In this document: positions 17,024 to 26,201 of the stretch, piece after piece
Position numbering within the stretch: the stretch's first letter is position 1
Layout: each line of letters opens with the position of its first letter
NCBI GenBank assembly: GCA_002897695.1
Contig: BDTG01000005.1
Span: 11,987-75,986, forward strand
Direction of reading: 5' to 3'
DNA: 64,000 bases
DNA from: a bacterium BMS3Abin14
Lineage (GTDB): Bacteria > BMS3Abin14
Made by a program: the position numbers and the translations under genes
Notes under the pieces: generated by a model
Seen by the model: the letters and a program-made list of their open reading frames with translations, nothing else
What the model was told of the DNA's origin: nothing
Database searches by the model: none

Positions 17024-18214
17024 TTGAATCTGGAACGAATTATTATCCATGTGGACATGGACGCGTTCTACGCCTCGGTGGAGCAGTTGGACCACCCCGA
17101 GTGGGCGGGAAAACCGGTCATAGTGGGCGCCGACCCCAAAGGCGGAAAAGGACGTGGAGTGGTCTGTGCCTGCTCTTACGAAGCCCGTCGTTTCGGTGTC
17201 CACTCGGCCCTCCCCATCTCCCGGGCATGGCGGCTTTGCTCAACAGGGATATTCGTGCGGCCCCGCATGTCCCGCTATCAGGATGTTTCCGATGAGATTT
17301 TCAGGAACTTCAGGGAGTTCACCGATCTGGTGGAACCGCTGAGCATCGATGAGGCATTCCTGGATATCACAGGGTCGATTCGTCTGTTCGGTGGCGGACC
17401 GGCGATTGCCCGTCGAATCAAGGAACGCATAGGAGAAAGAACGGGCCTTGTCGCATCGGTGGGAGTGGCCCAAAATAAATACCTGGCCAAGGTCGCCTCG
17501 GATCTGGAAAAGCCCGACGGCCTGGTGGTTGTGGAACCCGGCAGCGCCTTGTCCTTTCTGGCTCCACTCCCCATCAGACGGTTGTGGGGAGTAGGAGAAA
17601 AAACGGCCGAAAAGCTTACCGGTAAAGGGCTTCGCACCATCGGCGATATCGCCCGACTGAGCGAACAATACCTGTGTTCGCTGCTCGGGGATCACGGAGC
17701 TTCCCTGTACCGCCTCGCCCGCGGCGAGGACGACCGGCCGGTTATTCCGAATTCCCCTCCAAAAAGCATCGGCAACGAGGAGACCTTCTCCGAGGATACA
17801 GATGACCGCGAGTTGATCCATTCAACGCTGCTTTACCTCTGCGACAAGGTGGCCGGCAGGCTAAGGGCTAAAAAGCTCAAGGCTTCCGGTCTGACACTGA
17901 AATTACGGGACGAGTTTTTCTCAACCCTCACCAGGTCCATGCTCCTGGATCAGCCGTCCGACGTGACCCGTGACATTTACGAACACGCCATGGAGCTGCT
18001 GGACAGGACAAGATGGCATGGCGAGCGTAAGGTGCGCCTGGTGGGTATTACCGCCCACCGGCTGTGGGAGGATGAAACGGGTTCAGAACAGCAACTTGGC
18101 CTGTTCCGGGGGGACTTTGACAGTGAGAAGCTTCGCCGGACTGAGACCGCTGTGGACGCCATCAGGGAACGGTTCGGAAGCAGCGCTGTCAGAAGAGGAG
18201 GCGTTGAAAGGTAA
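17024..18214 (+). CDS. dinB: DNA polymerase IV (Y family, translesion)
   Basis: The 396-residue polymerase has HVDMDAFYASVE at the N-terminus and PLSIDEAFLD near residue 107, the two metal-binding catalytic motifs. A helix-hairpin-helix thumb (RLWGVGEKTAEKL) and a little-finger domain follow. The end QLGLFRGD is a degenerate version of the beta-clamp binding tail. The start is TTG at 17024. It copies past damaged bases with low fidelity. No LexA box was recognised in the short upstream spacer, which is filled by the decayed cytochrome gene. Confidence 0.93.
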   Translation: MNLERIIIHVDMDAFYASVEQLDHPEWAGKPVIVGADPKGGKGRGVVCACSYEARRFGVHSALPISRAWRLCSTGIFVRPRMSRYQDVSDEIFRNFREFTDLVEPLSIDEAFLDITGSIRLFGGGPAIARRIKERIGERTGLVASVGVAQNKYLAKVASDLEKPDGLVVVEPGSALSFLAPLPIRRLWGVGEKTAEKLTGKGLRTIGDIARLSEQYLCSLLGDHGASLYRLARGEDDRPVIPNSPPKSIGNEETFSEDTDDRELIHSTLLYLCDKVAGRLRAKKLKASGLTLKLRDEFFSTLTRSMLLDQPSDVTRDIYEHAMELLDRTRWHGERKVRLVGITAHRLWEDETGSEQQLGLFRGDFDSEKLRRTETAVDAIRERFGSSAVRRGGVER

Positions 18215-18292
18215 CAGATGTCTGGGGCCCAAACTCCAAGGTCCAACGTGAAGAGAAGCGCCGAGGTATCAGGGTGGCTTACAACAACCAGG

Positions 18293-18826
18293 CTACGTTT
18301 CCAAGCGGCGTATCTTTTCCCAGTCAAGGTCCTCACGGGGATGGGGCGGCCTGCTTTCCGCCGGATATCCCATCCCGATTATGCACTCCACCATGTAGCG
18401 TCCAGGTATCTCCAGCAAATTCCTGACGAACTCCTCAGCCGACATCTCCGTGTTGTGGGGTCTCATCCTTATCTGACACCAGCAGCTTTTAAGGCCGAGG
18501 GATTCAGATACGTGCTGGAGCGTAATGGCCGCGATGGAGCAGTCCTCGATGCACGCGTCCGACTCGTTCGTATCACCCGTAATAACCACAGCCAAGGGGG
18601 CTCCCGCCAGAAATCCGGAGCCGTGTATTTTTGACCGACCGAGTTTCTGAAGGGTGCCTGCGTCGCTGACGAAGATGAACCTCCATGGGTTTATGCCGCG
18701 GGAAGAAGGACACAGCAGAAGGGCTTCTTCCAGAACCGCGACCTTGTCCTTCTCAATCTCCCGGATCTCAAACTTCCTGATGCTCCGCCTGGCCCTTAAT
18801 GTGCTGATCATCGGTGTATCGGTCAT
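18293..18826 (-). CDS. Nitroreductase-family flavoprotein
   Basis: The 177-residue protein has the FMN-binding start ARRSIRKF, PSSRGINPWRFIFV in the middle and GYPAESRPP near the end, typical of short nitroreductase-fold enzymes. The natural substrate is unknown. Its ATG overlaps the TGA of the tautomerase gene (ATGA at 18823-18826), so the two are translationally coupled. Confidence 0.88.
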   Translation of the reverse strand: MTDTPMISTLRARRSIRKFEIREIEKDKVAVLEEALLLCPSSRGINPWRFIFVSDAGTLQKLGRSKIHGSGFLAGAPLAVVITGDTNESDACIEDCSIAAITLQHVSESLGLKSCWCQIRMRPHNTEMSAEEFVRNLLEIPGRYMVECIIGMGYPAESRPPHPREDLDWEKIRRLET

Positions 18827-19041
18827 GAATCTATCTCCTGCTTTACATCCCGGCGCCTTGCGGTTACCGTCTCACCGGCGATCCCCCAATTATCGGTTTC
18901 AACTTCATCGATGACCACCACCAGAGTAGCCGGGTTTTTCCCAAGAACGTCGACCAGCACATCCGTTACCCCTTTGATAACCCTGGCCTTCTGCTCAACG
19001 GTTGCGCCATCGCGCGTGATCTTGATATTGACGTACGGCAT
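18823..19041 (-). CDS. 4-Oxalocrotonate tautomerase-like protein
   Basis: The 72-residue protein begins MPYVNIKITRDGATVEQK. Proline 2 becomes the catalytic N-terminal proline after removal of Met. The helix KARVIKGVTDVLVDVLGK and strand TLVVVIDEV are typical of the 4-OT family. The substrate is not known. It leads a two-gene operon with the nitroreductase and is divergent from the PAP2 gene. Confidence 0.9.
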   Translation of the reverse strand: MPYVNIKITRDGATVEQKARVIKGVTDVLVDVLGKNPATLVVVIDEVETDNWGIAGETVTARRRDVKQEIDS

Positions 19042-19214
19042 TATGAAACCTCCCTGTGGGATTTGTAGGTTCTGGAATAAACTTCGCTTTTTTAATGATG
19101 TTTTCCGATCGGCCTCCTGTCCAGTACAGGATAAATCTCCAGCTTGGCCGAAGGATTGGATGTCCAGGCGCTTTTAATGTACTTTTTTTGAATCCATCGA
19201 GTACAATCCAATCT

Positions 19215-20054
19215 ATGATAAGACTTTGCCCGGGAAAAATCAGCCTCAAATCCCCAAAACTCGCCGGGTTGTTGCTAATGACAATTATTGTATCCCTTGC
19301 ATACCCCGCGCATGGAAAGGATATTAGTGAACATCATTATGCCTCCGGGAGCAAAATGTGGACAAAGGTCAAACAGGATTACGGGTATTTCTATTCCCCA
19401 GGACGGCTGACCCGACTTGGCATCGCCTTTGGCGTGGGCGGGATTATGGCAAACACCGACCTGGATGAGAATTTTCGGGAACAGTTCCAGAAAAATTTCC
19501 GCAGTTCCGGAACGGATGGAATTTCAGAAAACGCCAAACTGCTCGGTGAAGGTAGTTATCTCGTACCGCTTTCCCTGCTGGCCGCCGGAGTGGGATCGCT
19601 GTATTCTACCAACCCCGAAGCTTCAGTTATCGGCGAATGGGGACGGAGGTCTGCCCGCGCCTATCTGGTCGGAGGTCCTGCCCTTCTTCTTATGCAGGTC
19701 GTAACTGGAGGCTCCCGTCCGGGGGAAAGAGACAACGCCTCCCATTGGGACCCGTTAAACGATTCCAACGGTGTCAGCGGCCATGCTTTTATCGGTGCGA
19801 TACCCTTCCTTTCCGTTGGGCGCATGAGTGAATCCCCGTTTCTGCGTTATTTTTCTTACGTCGCATCAACTGCGGCCGGCTGGTCCAGGATCAACGACGA
19901 CGCTCATTATGCCTCCCAGGTTCTGTTGGGATGGTATATGGCGTGGGAGGCGGTCAGCGCTGTAACCGAAAGCGGGAAAGTCGACCGAAATTTCCAGATC
20001 AGCCCTCTCGTGTCCGATGAATGGTATGGGTTGAAGCTGAGCTGGAGCTGGTAG
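19215..20054 (+). CDS. PAP2-family phosphatase, membrane-associated
   Basis: The protein has 279 residues from ATG 19215, with a signal/anchor (LAGLLLMTIIVSLAYPAHG). PAP2 phosphatase motifs are present in order: a GGSRPGE version of motif 1, SGHAF (motif 2) and SRINDDAHYASQ (motif 3) with the catalytic His. The conserved Asp of motif 3 (SRxxxxxHxxxD) is replaced by Gln or displaced. It probably dephosphorylates a lipid phosphate at the envelope. A frame up to 19056 exists, but the upstream part overlaps the divergent promoter region and is not signal-like. The gene is followed by a terminator shared with the convergent tRNA. Confidence 0.8.
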   Translation: MIRLCPGKISLKSPKLAGLLLMTIIVSLAYPAHGKDISEHHYASGSKMWTKVKQDYGYFYSPGRLTRLGIAFGVGGIMANTDLDENFREQFQKNFRSSGTDGISENAKLLGEGSYLVPLSLLAAGVGSLYSTNPEASVIGEWGRRSARAYLVGGPALLLMQVVTGGSRPGERDNASHWDPLNDSNGVSGHAFIGAIPFLSVGRMSESPFLRYFSYVASTAAGWSRINDDAHYASQVLLGWYMAWEAVSAVTESGKVDRNFQISPLVSDEWYGLKLSWSW

Positions 20055-20095
20055 GAAAATTCCGAATAAGCGGGTGGTGAAATGATTCAGGAACA

Positions 20096-20125
20096 AAGAG
20101 CCCATCCTGTGCAGGGTGGGCTCTT
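20096..20125. terminator. Bidirectional terminator between PAP2 gene and tRNA-Arg
   Basis: AAGAGCCCA and TGGGCTCTT, with an inner CCTG/CAGG extension, form a long stem. It lies 41 bp after the PAP2 stop and just past the 3' end of the convergent tRNA. On the minus strand a TTTGTT run follows. Confidence 0.75.
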
Positions 20126-20133
20126 GATTTTCA

Positions 20134-20210
<77 letters not shown>

Positions 20211-20404
20211 ATTAAGGCTTCAGAGGCATAACACCGCCGGTTTTTTTCGTCAAGGTTGACGACCTTCGCGTAAACACCAATTCATCTCACGCCCGTTCGC
20301 TTTACTCACTCAAGCCGCAAAGCTCGCAAAGTAGGTCACCCCCTCACCCAAGTTGCTTCCAGCCGATTTCAAGGAAATCCCGCTCCTGGCAAGGAGCGGT
20401 TGGA

Positions 20405-20710
20405 TCAGGTGGAGGCGAGCCTGCTGCGGACCGACTCAAGTTTGCCCTCGGCGGTGGAATCCTTGTCTCTGCGGTCGTCGATTGCCACCCGGGTGTAGAC
20501 CCTGACTGCCCCCTGATTAATGGTCACACGGTGGAGCATGCGGACAACATCCAGGATCTCATCCAGACTGCCCTCGATGATGGTGCCCATGGGGGTCAGG
20601 GTGTATGTAACCCCGGAATCCTTCAGTGCCCGAACGCACTCGGCAACGTATCCGCTGAGGCTGGGGCTGCCGGTCCCCAGGGGGACAACGCTTATTTCCG
20701 CAATAGCCAT
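20405..20710 (-). CDS. Thiamine-binding protein, MTH1187/YkoF-like (UPF0045)
   Basis: The 101-residue protein begins MAIAEISVVPLGTGSPSLS and has LTPMGTIIEGSLDEILDVV, the two blocks that define the small MTH1187/YqgV thiamine-binding family. It probably binds thiamine or a related molecule in the cytoplasm. ATG 20710 has GGAGG seven bases upstream. A longer frame would translate the adjacent GTCCAGA repeats into LDSGLWT copies and is rejected. Confidence 0.85.
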   Translation of the reverse strand: MAIAEISVVPLGTGSPSLSGYVAECVRALKDSGVTYTLTPMGTIIEGSLDEILDVVRMLHRVTINQGAVRVYTRVAIDDRRDKDSTAEGKLESVRSRLAST

Positions 20711-20735
20711 GGTGAACCTCCGAAGAGAAAGATCA

Positions 20736-20777
20736 GTCCAGAGTCCAGAGTCCAGAGTCCAGAGTCCAGAGTCCAAG
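20736..20777. repeat. Heptamer tandem repeat, unit GTCCAGA
   Basis: Six head-to-tail 7-base units, five of GTCCAGA and a last GTCCAAG, lie between the thiamine-binding gene and the thioredoxin-fold gene. The unit shares GTCCA with the tract at 27012. Confidence 0.92.
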
Positions 20778-20848
20778 GTTCTTGAAGCAGGGTCTGGTGT
20801 CAAGGGCCTGGAATCTGGACAAGCCTATGCACCCTTACCTCCACACCG

Positions 20849-21844
20849 TCATCGGGGGCGTTGGGGTGCTGCCCCAGATTCGGGGGATTTCACTGAAATG
20901 GACGGCACTACAGATTCCTTCCCGGGGGACACTATGTTTCCGGACGGAACTACCGATTCCTTCGTAGTGAACTCCATGCCCTCGGTTTTGCCCGGTTCCC
21001 CAGGCGGGGACAACCGGTCTTTCAACTCACCAAGCCCCTTGCGTTCGAGAAGGTCCTTAAGCGCAACTTCCGCCTCGGATGTCCTTCCGTCCTTGAAGAA
21101 GTAATTCTCCAGGGCTATCAGCGGATCGGCGTAATCCGGATCACGCTGAAGAGCCAGGATCCACCGGTCCCTGCCTTTCTTTTTCATCCCTCTCTTTTCA
21201 AGCTGGATTCCTAGATTGTAATAGAGGAGGGCATTGTTCTTTGGCTTGTAGACGGCCTCCCGCGCCGCTTTTTCCTTTTTCACCTCCTCCTTCGATTTAC
21301 CGATACCCAGTTCCTGCTCCAGGGCTTCCTTCAGATCAAGGGGAGCGCCGGAGGAAAAGCTGCCTCTCTTGAATACGAGTTTTCCATCGCTGTGAAAAAA
21401 GAGTGTTGTGGGCAGTACGACAACACCGATCTCATTGTAAAGCTCCAGACCCGCATCCACATAAACCGGAAGCCCAACCTTGTGTTCCTCGATATAGCTT
21501 TGCACCAGCTTCAGTTTTGAAGCATCCATCATCTGATGGTCGGCGTTTATCGCGACAACCGTAACAGGCTGATCCCTGTATTCCTCGGCGTACTTTTCCC
21601 ATGTTGCGAGGGCCGGAGCGGACCTCGGGTTCCACGTCGCCCAGTAAACCAGGACAGTGATCCCGTTCTCAGCCGGGATTGTCATCTTCTCTTTGTCCAG
21701 AGTTTCGACGGTTCTGGGTGGTATGCTGTCCCCTACATTGATACCGCGCATGGGTTCGGCCCGGGCCGGGGCGAGAAGAGTGACCGTAATAAAGACCAGG
21801 GCTGAAAGAAAAGCAGTGGGCCATCTGGACGGTTGTTTTATCAT
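20849..21844 (-). CDS. Exported thioredoxin-fold protein lacking the CxxC motif, with TPR-like tail
   Basis: The protein has 331 residues from ATG 21844 (AGGAAAG ribosome site). After a signal peptide (cleaved near residue 30) comes a TlpA/AhpC-TSA domain: VLVYWATWNPRSAPALATWE matches the usual WATWCPPC site, but both cysteines are replaced (N72, S75). The cis-Pro region LPTTLFF is kept. Residues about 200-275 form one or two TPR-like helices (NLGIQLEKRG). The C-terminal 45 residues are low-complexity, with two KESVVPS copies. It cannot be a classical disulfide enzyme and may be a scaffold or a binding protein. It stands alone on the minus strand. Confidence 0.8.
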   Translation of the reverse strand: MIKQPSRWPTAFLSALVFITVTLLAPARAEPMRGINVGDSIPPRTVETLDKEKMTIPAENGITVLVYWATWNPRSAPALATWEKYAEEYRDQPVTVVAINADHQMMDASKLKLVQSYIEEHKVGLPVYVDAGLELYNEIGVVVLPTTLFFHSDGKLVFKRGSFSSGAPLDLKEALEQELGIGKSKEEVKKEKAAREAVYKPKNNALLYYNLGIQLEKRGMKKKGRDRWILALQRDPDYADPLIALENYFFKDGRTSEAEVALKDLLERKGLGELKDRLSPPGEPGKTEGMEFTTKESVVPSGNIVSPGKESVVPSISVKSPESGAAPQRPR

Positions 21845-21876
21845 GCGTGTCAACTTTCCTTGAATACTGTCGGCAA

Positions 21877-21916
21877 GATCGTAAAAAGTCCGATGGTGCC
21901 TTTTCTCGAAGTTTTC
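21877..21916 (+). repeat. Dispersed TCGTAAAAAGTCC repeat
   Basis: GATCGTAAAAAGTCCGATGG is the left arm and centre; the right arm (GCCTTTTCTCGA) is mutated. It lies upstream of the cysteine-less thioredoxin-fold gene. Confidence 0.6.
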
Positions 21917-21995
21917 ATCAGGTGTTGGCCACTATACCAGTATCGTTTTTTTTAGAAAACCTGAAATCCGCGGCCGGATTATTGCCGGATCAGGA

Positions 21996-22032
21996 CAAAA
22001 AAAACTCCGGGGGCTTTACATTTCCCCCGGAG
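21996..22032 (-). terminator. Rho-independent terminator after dnaK
   Basis: On the minus strand, CTCCGGGGG pairs with CCCCCGGAG across a 10-base loop, and a run of eight T follows. It lies 54 bp after the dnaK stop. Confidence 0.9.
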
Positions 22033-22086
22033 CACAACAGTTTCTTTTGAACATGTTACATCGGATCGGCAGTTTCCGTGCGTGAG

Positions 22087-23991
22087 TTACTGATCGGTGT
22101 ATTCGGCATCGACCACATCCTCATCACCGCCCGAATCTCCCGCGCCGGTTTCACCTCCAGCGGGGCCGCCGGCCCCGGGTCCTCCGTCGGTCTGTGTTTC
22201 TTTATACAGGATCTCGGCCAGTTTGTGCGATGCCTGGGTGATCCCCTCGATGGCGCGGTTCATCTCGTCGGTGTCGCTCTCTTTAAGAGCTTCCCTGCCC
22301 GCTGCGAGGGAATCCTCAAGGCTCTTGGCCTCCTCCTCAGGTATCTTGTCCTTGTTCTCCGAAAGGTTCTTGTTGACATCGTAGATCAGGGAATCAAGGC
22401 GGTTTTTAACCTCGACCTGTTCCTTCTTTTTCCGATCGTCTTCGGAGTGTTCTTCGGCATTCTTCACCAGCTTTTCAATTTCTTCCTCAGCGAGTCCGCC
22501 TGTGGCTTCGATCTTGATGGATTGCTCCTTGTTGGTGGCTGTGTCTTTCGCGGAGACGTTGACGATGCCATCGGCATCGATATTGAATGTCACCTCGATT
22601 TTGGGCAGCCCGCGGGGCGCCGGCGTAATCCCCATGAGATGGAATCGCCCGAGTGTCCTGTTATCCACCGCCATCTGCCGTTCGCCCTGAAGAACGTGGA
22701 TCTCAACCTGGTTCTGGTTGTCCTCTGCGGTGGTAAAGGTCTCGGATTTCCTGGTCGGGATGGTGGTGTTCCTCTGGATAAGCGGCGTCATTACTCCACC
22801 GAGGGTCTCGATTCCAAGTGACAGAGGGGTCACATCCAGCAGGAGGACATCCTTAACCTCGCCAGCCAGCACTCCGGCCTGTACAGCGGCGCCCAGCGCC
22901 ACGACCTCATCAGGGTTCACGCCCTTGTGCGGCTCTTTACCGAACAGCTCCTTGACCGACTTCTGAACCAGGGGGATACGGGTCGAACCGCCAACGAGAA
23001 CAACTTCGTCAATCTCGCCTGGTTTAAGGCCAGAATCCTTGAGGGCCTTTTTACATGGCCCGACGGTTTTTTTGACCAGGTCCTCGATCATCTGTTCAAA
23101 CTTCGCACGTGTCAGTTTGATATTAAGATGCTTCGGCCCGCTCTGGTCTGCGGTGATGAACGGAAGATTGACATCGGTCTCCTGGGTGCTGGACAGCTCG
23201 ATCTTCGCCTTCTCGGAAGCTTCCTTGAGGCGCTGCATTGCCATGGGATCGCCGGAAAGATCAATGCCCTGATCCTTCCTGAACTCGTCCACCAGGTAAT
23301 TGATAACCACCTGGTCGATATTGTCACCGCCCAGATGGGTGTCCCCGTTGGTGCTCTTCACCTCGACCACGTTGTCACCCACCTCAAGGATGGATATATC
23401 GAAGGTTCCGCCGCCGAAGTCATATACTGCTATTTTCTCGTCGGCCTTCTTCTCCAGACCGTAGGCAAGCGCAGCCGCGGTGGGCTCATTGACGATGCGA
23501 AGGACCTCAAGGCCGGCAATCTTGCCGGCGTCTTTCGTTGCCTGCCGCTGACTGTCATTAAAATAGGCAGGCACGGTGATAACTGCCTGAGTGACCTTCT
23601 CACCGAGGTAATCCTCAGCCGCTTTCTTGAGCTTCTGAAGGATCATTGCCGAGATCTCCGGCGGGGTGTAGATCTTGTCCTTCAGCTCAACGGAAGCGTT
23701 CCCGGACTTGTCCTTGGTCACCTTGTACGGAACGATACTGATCTCCTCGGGCACCTCATCGTATCGACGTCCCATGAAGCGTTTTATGGAATAAACCGTA
23801 TTCTGGGGGTTGGTAACTGCCTGTCTCTTGGCGACCTGGCCCGCCAGACGTTCATTGTCCTTGGTGATGGCGACTACCGAGGGGGTCGTCCTTCCGCCTT
23901 CCTCGTTGGGAATAATCTTGGGACTTCCGCCCTCCATCACAGCCACCGCCGAGTTGGTGGTGCCGAGGTCGATCCCTATAACCTTTGCCAT
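22087..23991 (-). CDS. dnaK: Hsp70 chaperone DnaK
   Basis: The 634-residue chaperone begins [20 protein letters not shown]. It holds the nucleotide-binding landmarks [23 protein letters not shown] and the linker [19 protein letters not shown], then a substrate domain and a Gly/Ala-rich tail ending in DAEYTDQ. It folds and protects proteins in an ATP-dependent cycle with DnaJ and GrpE, which are not next to it here. The ribosome site AAGGAGGA precedes the ATG. No CIRCE element is visible upstream. A TTGACA box lies about 90 bp upstream. Confidence 0.98.
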   Translation of the reverse strand: MAKVIGIDLGTTNSAVAVMEGGSPKIIPNEEGGRTTPSVVAITKDNERLAGQVAKRQAVTNPQNTVYSIKRFMGRRYDEVPEEISIVPYKVTKDKSGNASVELKDKIYTPPEISAMILQKLKKAAEDYLGEKVTQAVITVPAYFNDSQRQATKDAGKIAGLEVLRIVNEPTAAALAYGLEKKADEKIAVYDFGGGTFDISILEVGDNVVEVKSTNGDTHLGGDNIDQVVINYLVDEFRKDQGIDLSGDPMAMQRLKEASEKAKIELSSTQETDVNLPFITADQSGPKHLNIKLTRAKFEQMIEDLVKKTVGPCKKALKDSGLKPGEIDEVVLVGGSTRIPLVQKSVKELFGKEPHKGVNPDEVVALGAAVQAGVLAGEVKDVLLLDVTPLSLGIETLGGVMTPLIQRNTTIPTRKSETFTTAEDNQNQVEIHVLQGERQMAVDNRTLGRFHLMGITPAPRGLPKIEVTFNIDADGIVNVSAKDTATNKEQSIKIEATGGLAEEEIEKLVKNAEEHSEDDRKKKEQVEVKNRLDSLIYDVNKNLSENKDKIPEEEAKSLEDSLAAGREALKESDTDEMNRAIEGITQASHKLAEILYKETQTDGGPGAGGPAGGETGAGDSGGDEDVVDAEYTDQ

Positions 23992-24052
23992 TTCGCAAAT
24001 CCTCCTTATATAAATTGAGTGAAGCCTTTCCAGTTACAATAGAACGCTCTAA

Positions 24053-24082
24053 AAATAACCACTAACTCAATGCTGTCAATGG
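24053..24082 (-). promoter_or_regulatory. Possible sigma-70 promoter of dnaK
   Basis: On the minus strand TTGACA is followed after 16 bases by TATTTT. This gives a perfect -35 and a weak -10, leaving a leader of about 60 bases before the dnaK ribosome site. No heat-shock CIRCE or sigma-32 box was recognised. Confidence 0.35.
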
Positions 24083-24146
24083 ACCTGAAGCCATGTACCT
24101 GTATTCCCAGGTCCTTGACATCCGGGGGAGGAAAAAATAATAAGGT

Positions 24147-25421
24147 ATGGCAATGTCGAACTTCCGAGGATATCCTGCGCCCGCACTTCGCCCGGTCATA
24201 ATCAGCCGGCCGAACCACAACATCTCCCGAAAGGACATCGACCCCGATGCCCTCAAGGTCCTTTACAGGCTGCACAATCACGGGCACATCGCTTATCTGG
24301 TGGGAGGAGGGGTCAGGGATATTCTCCTGGGCAGAAAGCCCAAGGATTTCGATATCAGCACCTCGGCTCATCCCAACCAGGTCCGAAAGCTTTTTTCCAA
24401 CTGTCGCCTCATCGGCCGCAGGTTTCGCCTTGCCCATATCTATTTCCACGGCGGCAAGATAATCGAGGTGTCGACCTTCAGGACCATATCCGAGTTCAAC
24501 GGTGAAGATGGTCCAATAAAGTCCGACAATACATTTGGTACGCCGATAGAGGACGCTTCACGTAGGGACTTTACCGTTAATGCCCTTTTCTACAACATCG
24601 CCGATTTTTCCATTGTCGACTATCTTGACGGACTGAGTGACCTGAACGCCGGGATCATCCGCTGCATCGGTGACCCTGACGTCCGTTTCCGGGAGGACCC
24701 CATCAGGATGCTCCGCGCGGTGCGTTTTGCCTCTCTTCTGGGTTTCTCGCTGGACACGGCAAGCGCTGCGGCCATTTTTTCCCTGAGGGATGAAATCTGG
24801 GAGGGGGCTCTTCCAAGGATACTGGATGAAATCGTGCGCATGATGGACAGGGGAAACAGCGGAGCGGCGCTCTCCCTTCTGTACCAGGTAGGGCTCCTGG
24901 AATCCATCCTTCCGGAGATCAACCACCACATAGCAAAATCCGGTTTTGACGAATATCTGGACATCCTGTCGCGCCTTGACCACTACAGTCAGAATGGCAA
25001 GGTCCCGCAGCCATGGCTGGCGTTAGCCGTCCTGGTCTATCCCCTCTACCATTCCATAATCAGCGGAGTCCACAAGCCGGACTATCTGAAATTTGCACGG
25101 GAGACTCTTTCTCCCATTGCCGAGCGCATCCAGGTGCCGAGAAAGATTCGGGATACCATACGCCTGTCACTGGCTGCTCAGCATCGTTTCTTCGCACTGC
25201 GCGATCCTCACCTCAGCCGACAGACGATCCTCCGCAAATCGTATTTCAGGGACGCATTGGCACTCTTCGATGTGGTAGCCGGCGGTACTGAGGATGGGAA
25301 AGAGCTTATCGGTTCCTGGAAAGAGATCGGCAAAGGGGTCCCCGACCGGGCTCCGCAGCCGAAAAAAAGGAGAAGGAGAAGGCGTGGACGGCCGCAAAAT
25401 GAGCCTTCAATATCTCGATAG
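24147..25421 (+). CDS. pcnB: Poly(A) polymerase / tRNA nucleotidyltransferase family (PcnB-like)
   Basis: The 424-residue class II nucleotidyltransferase carries YLVGGGVRDILLGRKPKDFDI (GG and the two catalytic Asp), then NCRLIGRRFRLAHI and DASRRDFTVNALFYN. The HGHIAYLVGGG context and the NCRLIGRRF block favour PcnB-type poly(A) polymerase over CCA enzymes. The C-terminus ends in a basic tail with KKRRRRRRGRP, also seen in PcnB and useful for RNA binding. It should add A-tails to RNA. A second ATG at 24153 has the better ribosome spacing. The TrmJ-like gene overlaps its 3' end. Confidence 0.88.
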   Translation: MAMSNFRGYPAPALRPVIISRPNHNISRKDIDPDALKVLYRLHNHGHIAYLVGGGVRDILLGRKPKDFDISTSAHPNQVRKLFSNCRLIGRRFRLAHIYFHGGKIIEVSTFRTISEFNGEDGPIKSDNTFGTPIEDASRRDFTVNALFYNIADFSIVDYLDGLSDLNAGIIRCIGDPDVRFREDPIRMLRAVRFASLLGFSLDTASAAAIFSLRDEIWEGALPRILDEIVRMMDRGNSGAALSLLYQVGLLESILPEINHHIAKSGFDEYLDILSRLDHYSQNGKVPQPWLALAVLVYPLYHSIISGVHKPDYLKFARETLSPIAERIQVPRKIRDTIRLSLAAQHRFFALRDPHLSRQTILRKSYFRDALALFDVVAGGTEDGKELIGSWKEIGKGVPDRAPQPKKRRRRRRGRPQNEPSISR

Positions 25422-26127
25422 GATAACGATTATTCTTCACCGCCCCGCGACCCCCGAAAATATAGGGTCCGTGACGAGGGCCATGGCGAACACCGGCTTT
25501 TCAAGGCTTATTATTTCCTCCCCCGAAACCGAGGACTGGCGTACAGCGGGAAAAGTTGCCGTTTCAGCCGCCGGGATCCTTGAAAATGCCCCAAAATGCG
25601 CCTCCCTGAGCGAGGCCCTTTCCATGGCCGCACCCGGTTTCATCGTGGGAACAACCGGAAGGGACAGGAAGTACTGGGACCCCGTAGAGATTATCGAGGC
25701 TGCCCCTGCAATCCTCTCCCGAGCAGCATTTACCGACATTGCCCTCCTGTTCGGCCCTGAAAACACAGGGCTTTCCAACGGGGAGCTCACATTATGCCAG
25801 ATGGTTGTGACCATCCCTTCAGCAGGCAGCCTTTCAAGCTACAACCTTTCCCACGCCGTCATATTAACCCTTTTTCAGATCATGATGGCCGCTGCCCCTG
25901 ATAAGGAGAATCCACATCAGACACCGGCCTCCTTCAATTCCCTGGAGGGGATGTACACGCATGTCGAGGAGACCCTTACGAAAGCAGATTTTCTGTGGGA
26001 AGACAACCCCGACCACATGATGCATGCGGTGAGGTCCTTTATCAACAGGGCAACCCCCACAGAAGAAGAGGTAAAGATGGTCAGGGGGGTCTGCAGGAAA
26101 TTGCTTTGGCAAATGCGGGACCGCTAA
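25399..26127 (+). CDS. TrmJ-like SPOUT RNA 2'-O-methyltransferase (copy 1)
   Basis: The protein has 242 residues. ILHRPATPENIGSVTRAMANTGF, ALLFGPENTGLSNGEL and SYNLSHAVIL are the three SPOUT motifs that form the knotted SAM site of TrmH/TrmJ enzymes. TrmJ methylates the ribose at position 32 of tRNA; the exact target here is inferred. The C-terminal helices (EGMYTHVEETL) are also TrmJ-like. ATG 25399 overlaps pcnB by 23 bp; a GTG at 25384 is an alternative with a better-placed ribosome site. A second copy lies 3.4 kb away on the other strand. Confidence 0.88.
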   Translation: MSLQYLDRITIILHRPATPENIGSVTRAMANTGFSRLIISSPETEDWRTAGKVAVSAAGILENAPKCASLSEALSMAAPGFIVGTTGRDRKYWDPVEIIEAAPAILSRAAFTDIALLFGPENTGLSNGELTLCQMVVTIPSAGSLSSYNLSHAVILTLFQIMMAAAPDKENPHQTPASFNSLEGMYTHVEETLTKADFLWEDNPDHMMHAVRSFINRATPTEEEVKMVRGVCRKLLWQMRDR

Positions 26128-26201
26128 CGGCAGGCGAGGCATCTCACCCTGGATCCTGCCCCTGGTTTTGGCGGACATCCACTACCCTGTCACATGTTGA
26201 A

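Noticed and set aside
20290-20330. Degenerate CGCAAAG-type direct repeats after tRNA-Arg
   Set aside because: Too short and too diverged to call a repeat family from this one place.
20736-20777. CRISPR array
   Set aside because: The units are 7 bases with no spacers; no cas gene is present in the window.
22927-24018. Open frame of 363 codons on the plus strand
   Set aside because: It is antisense to dnaK and shows no domain.
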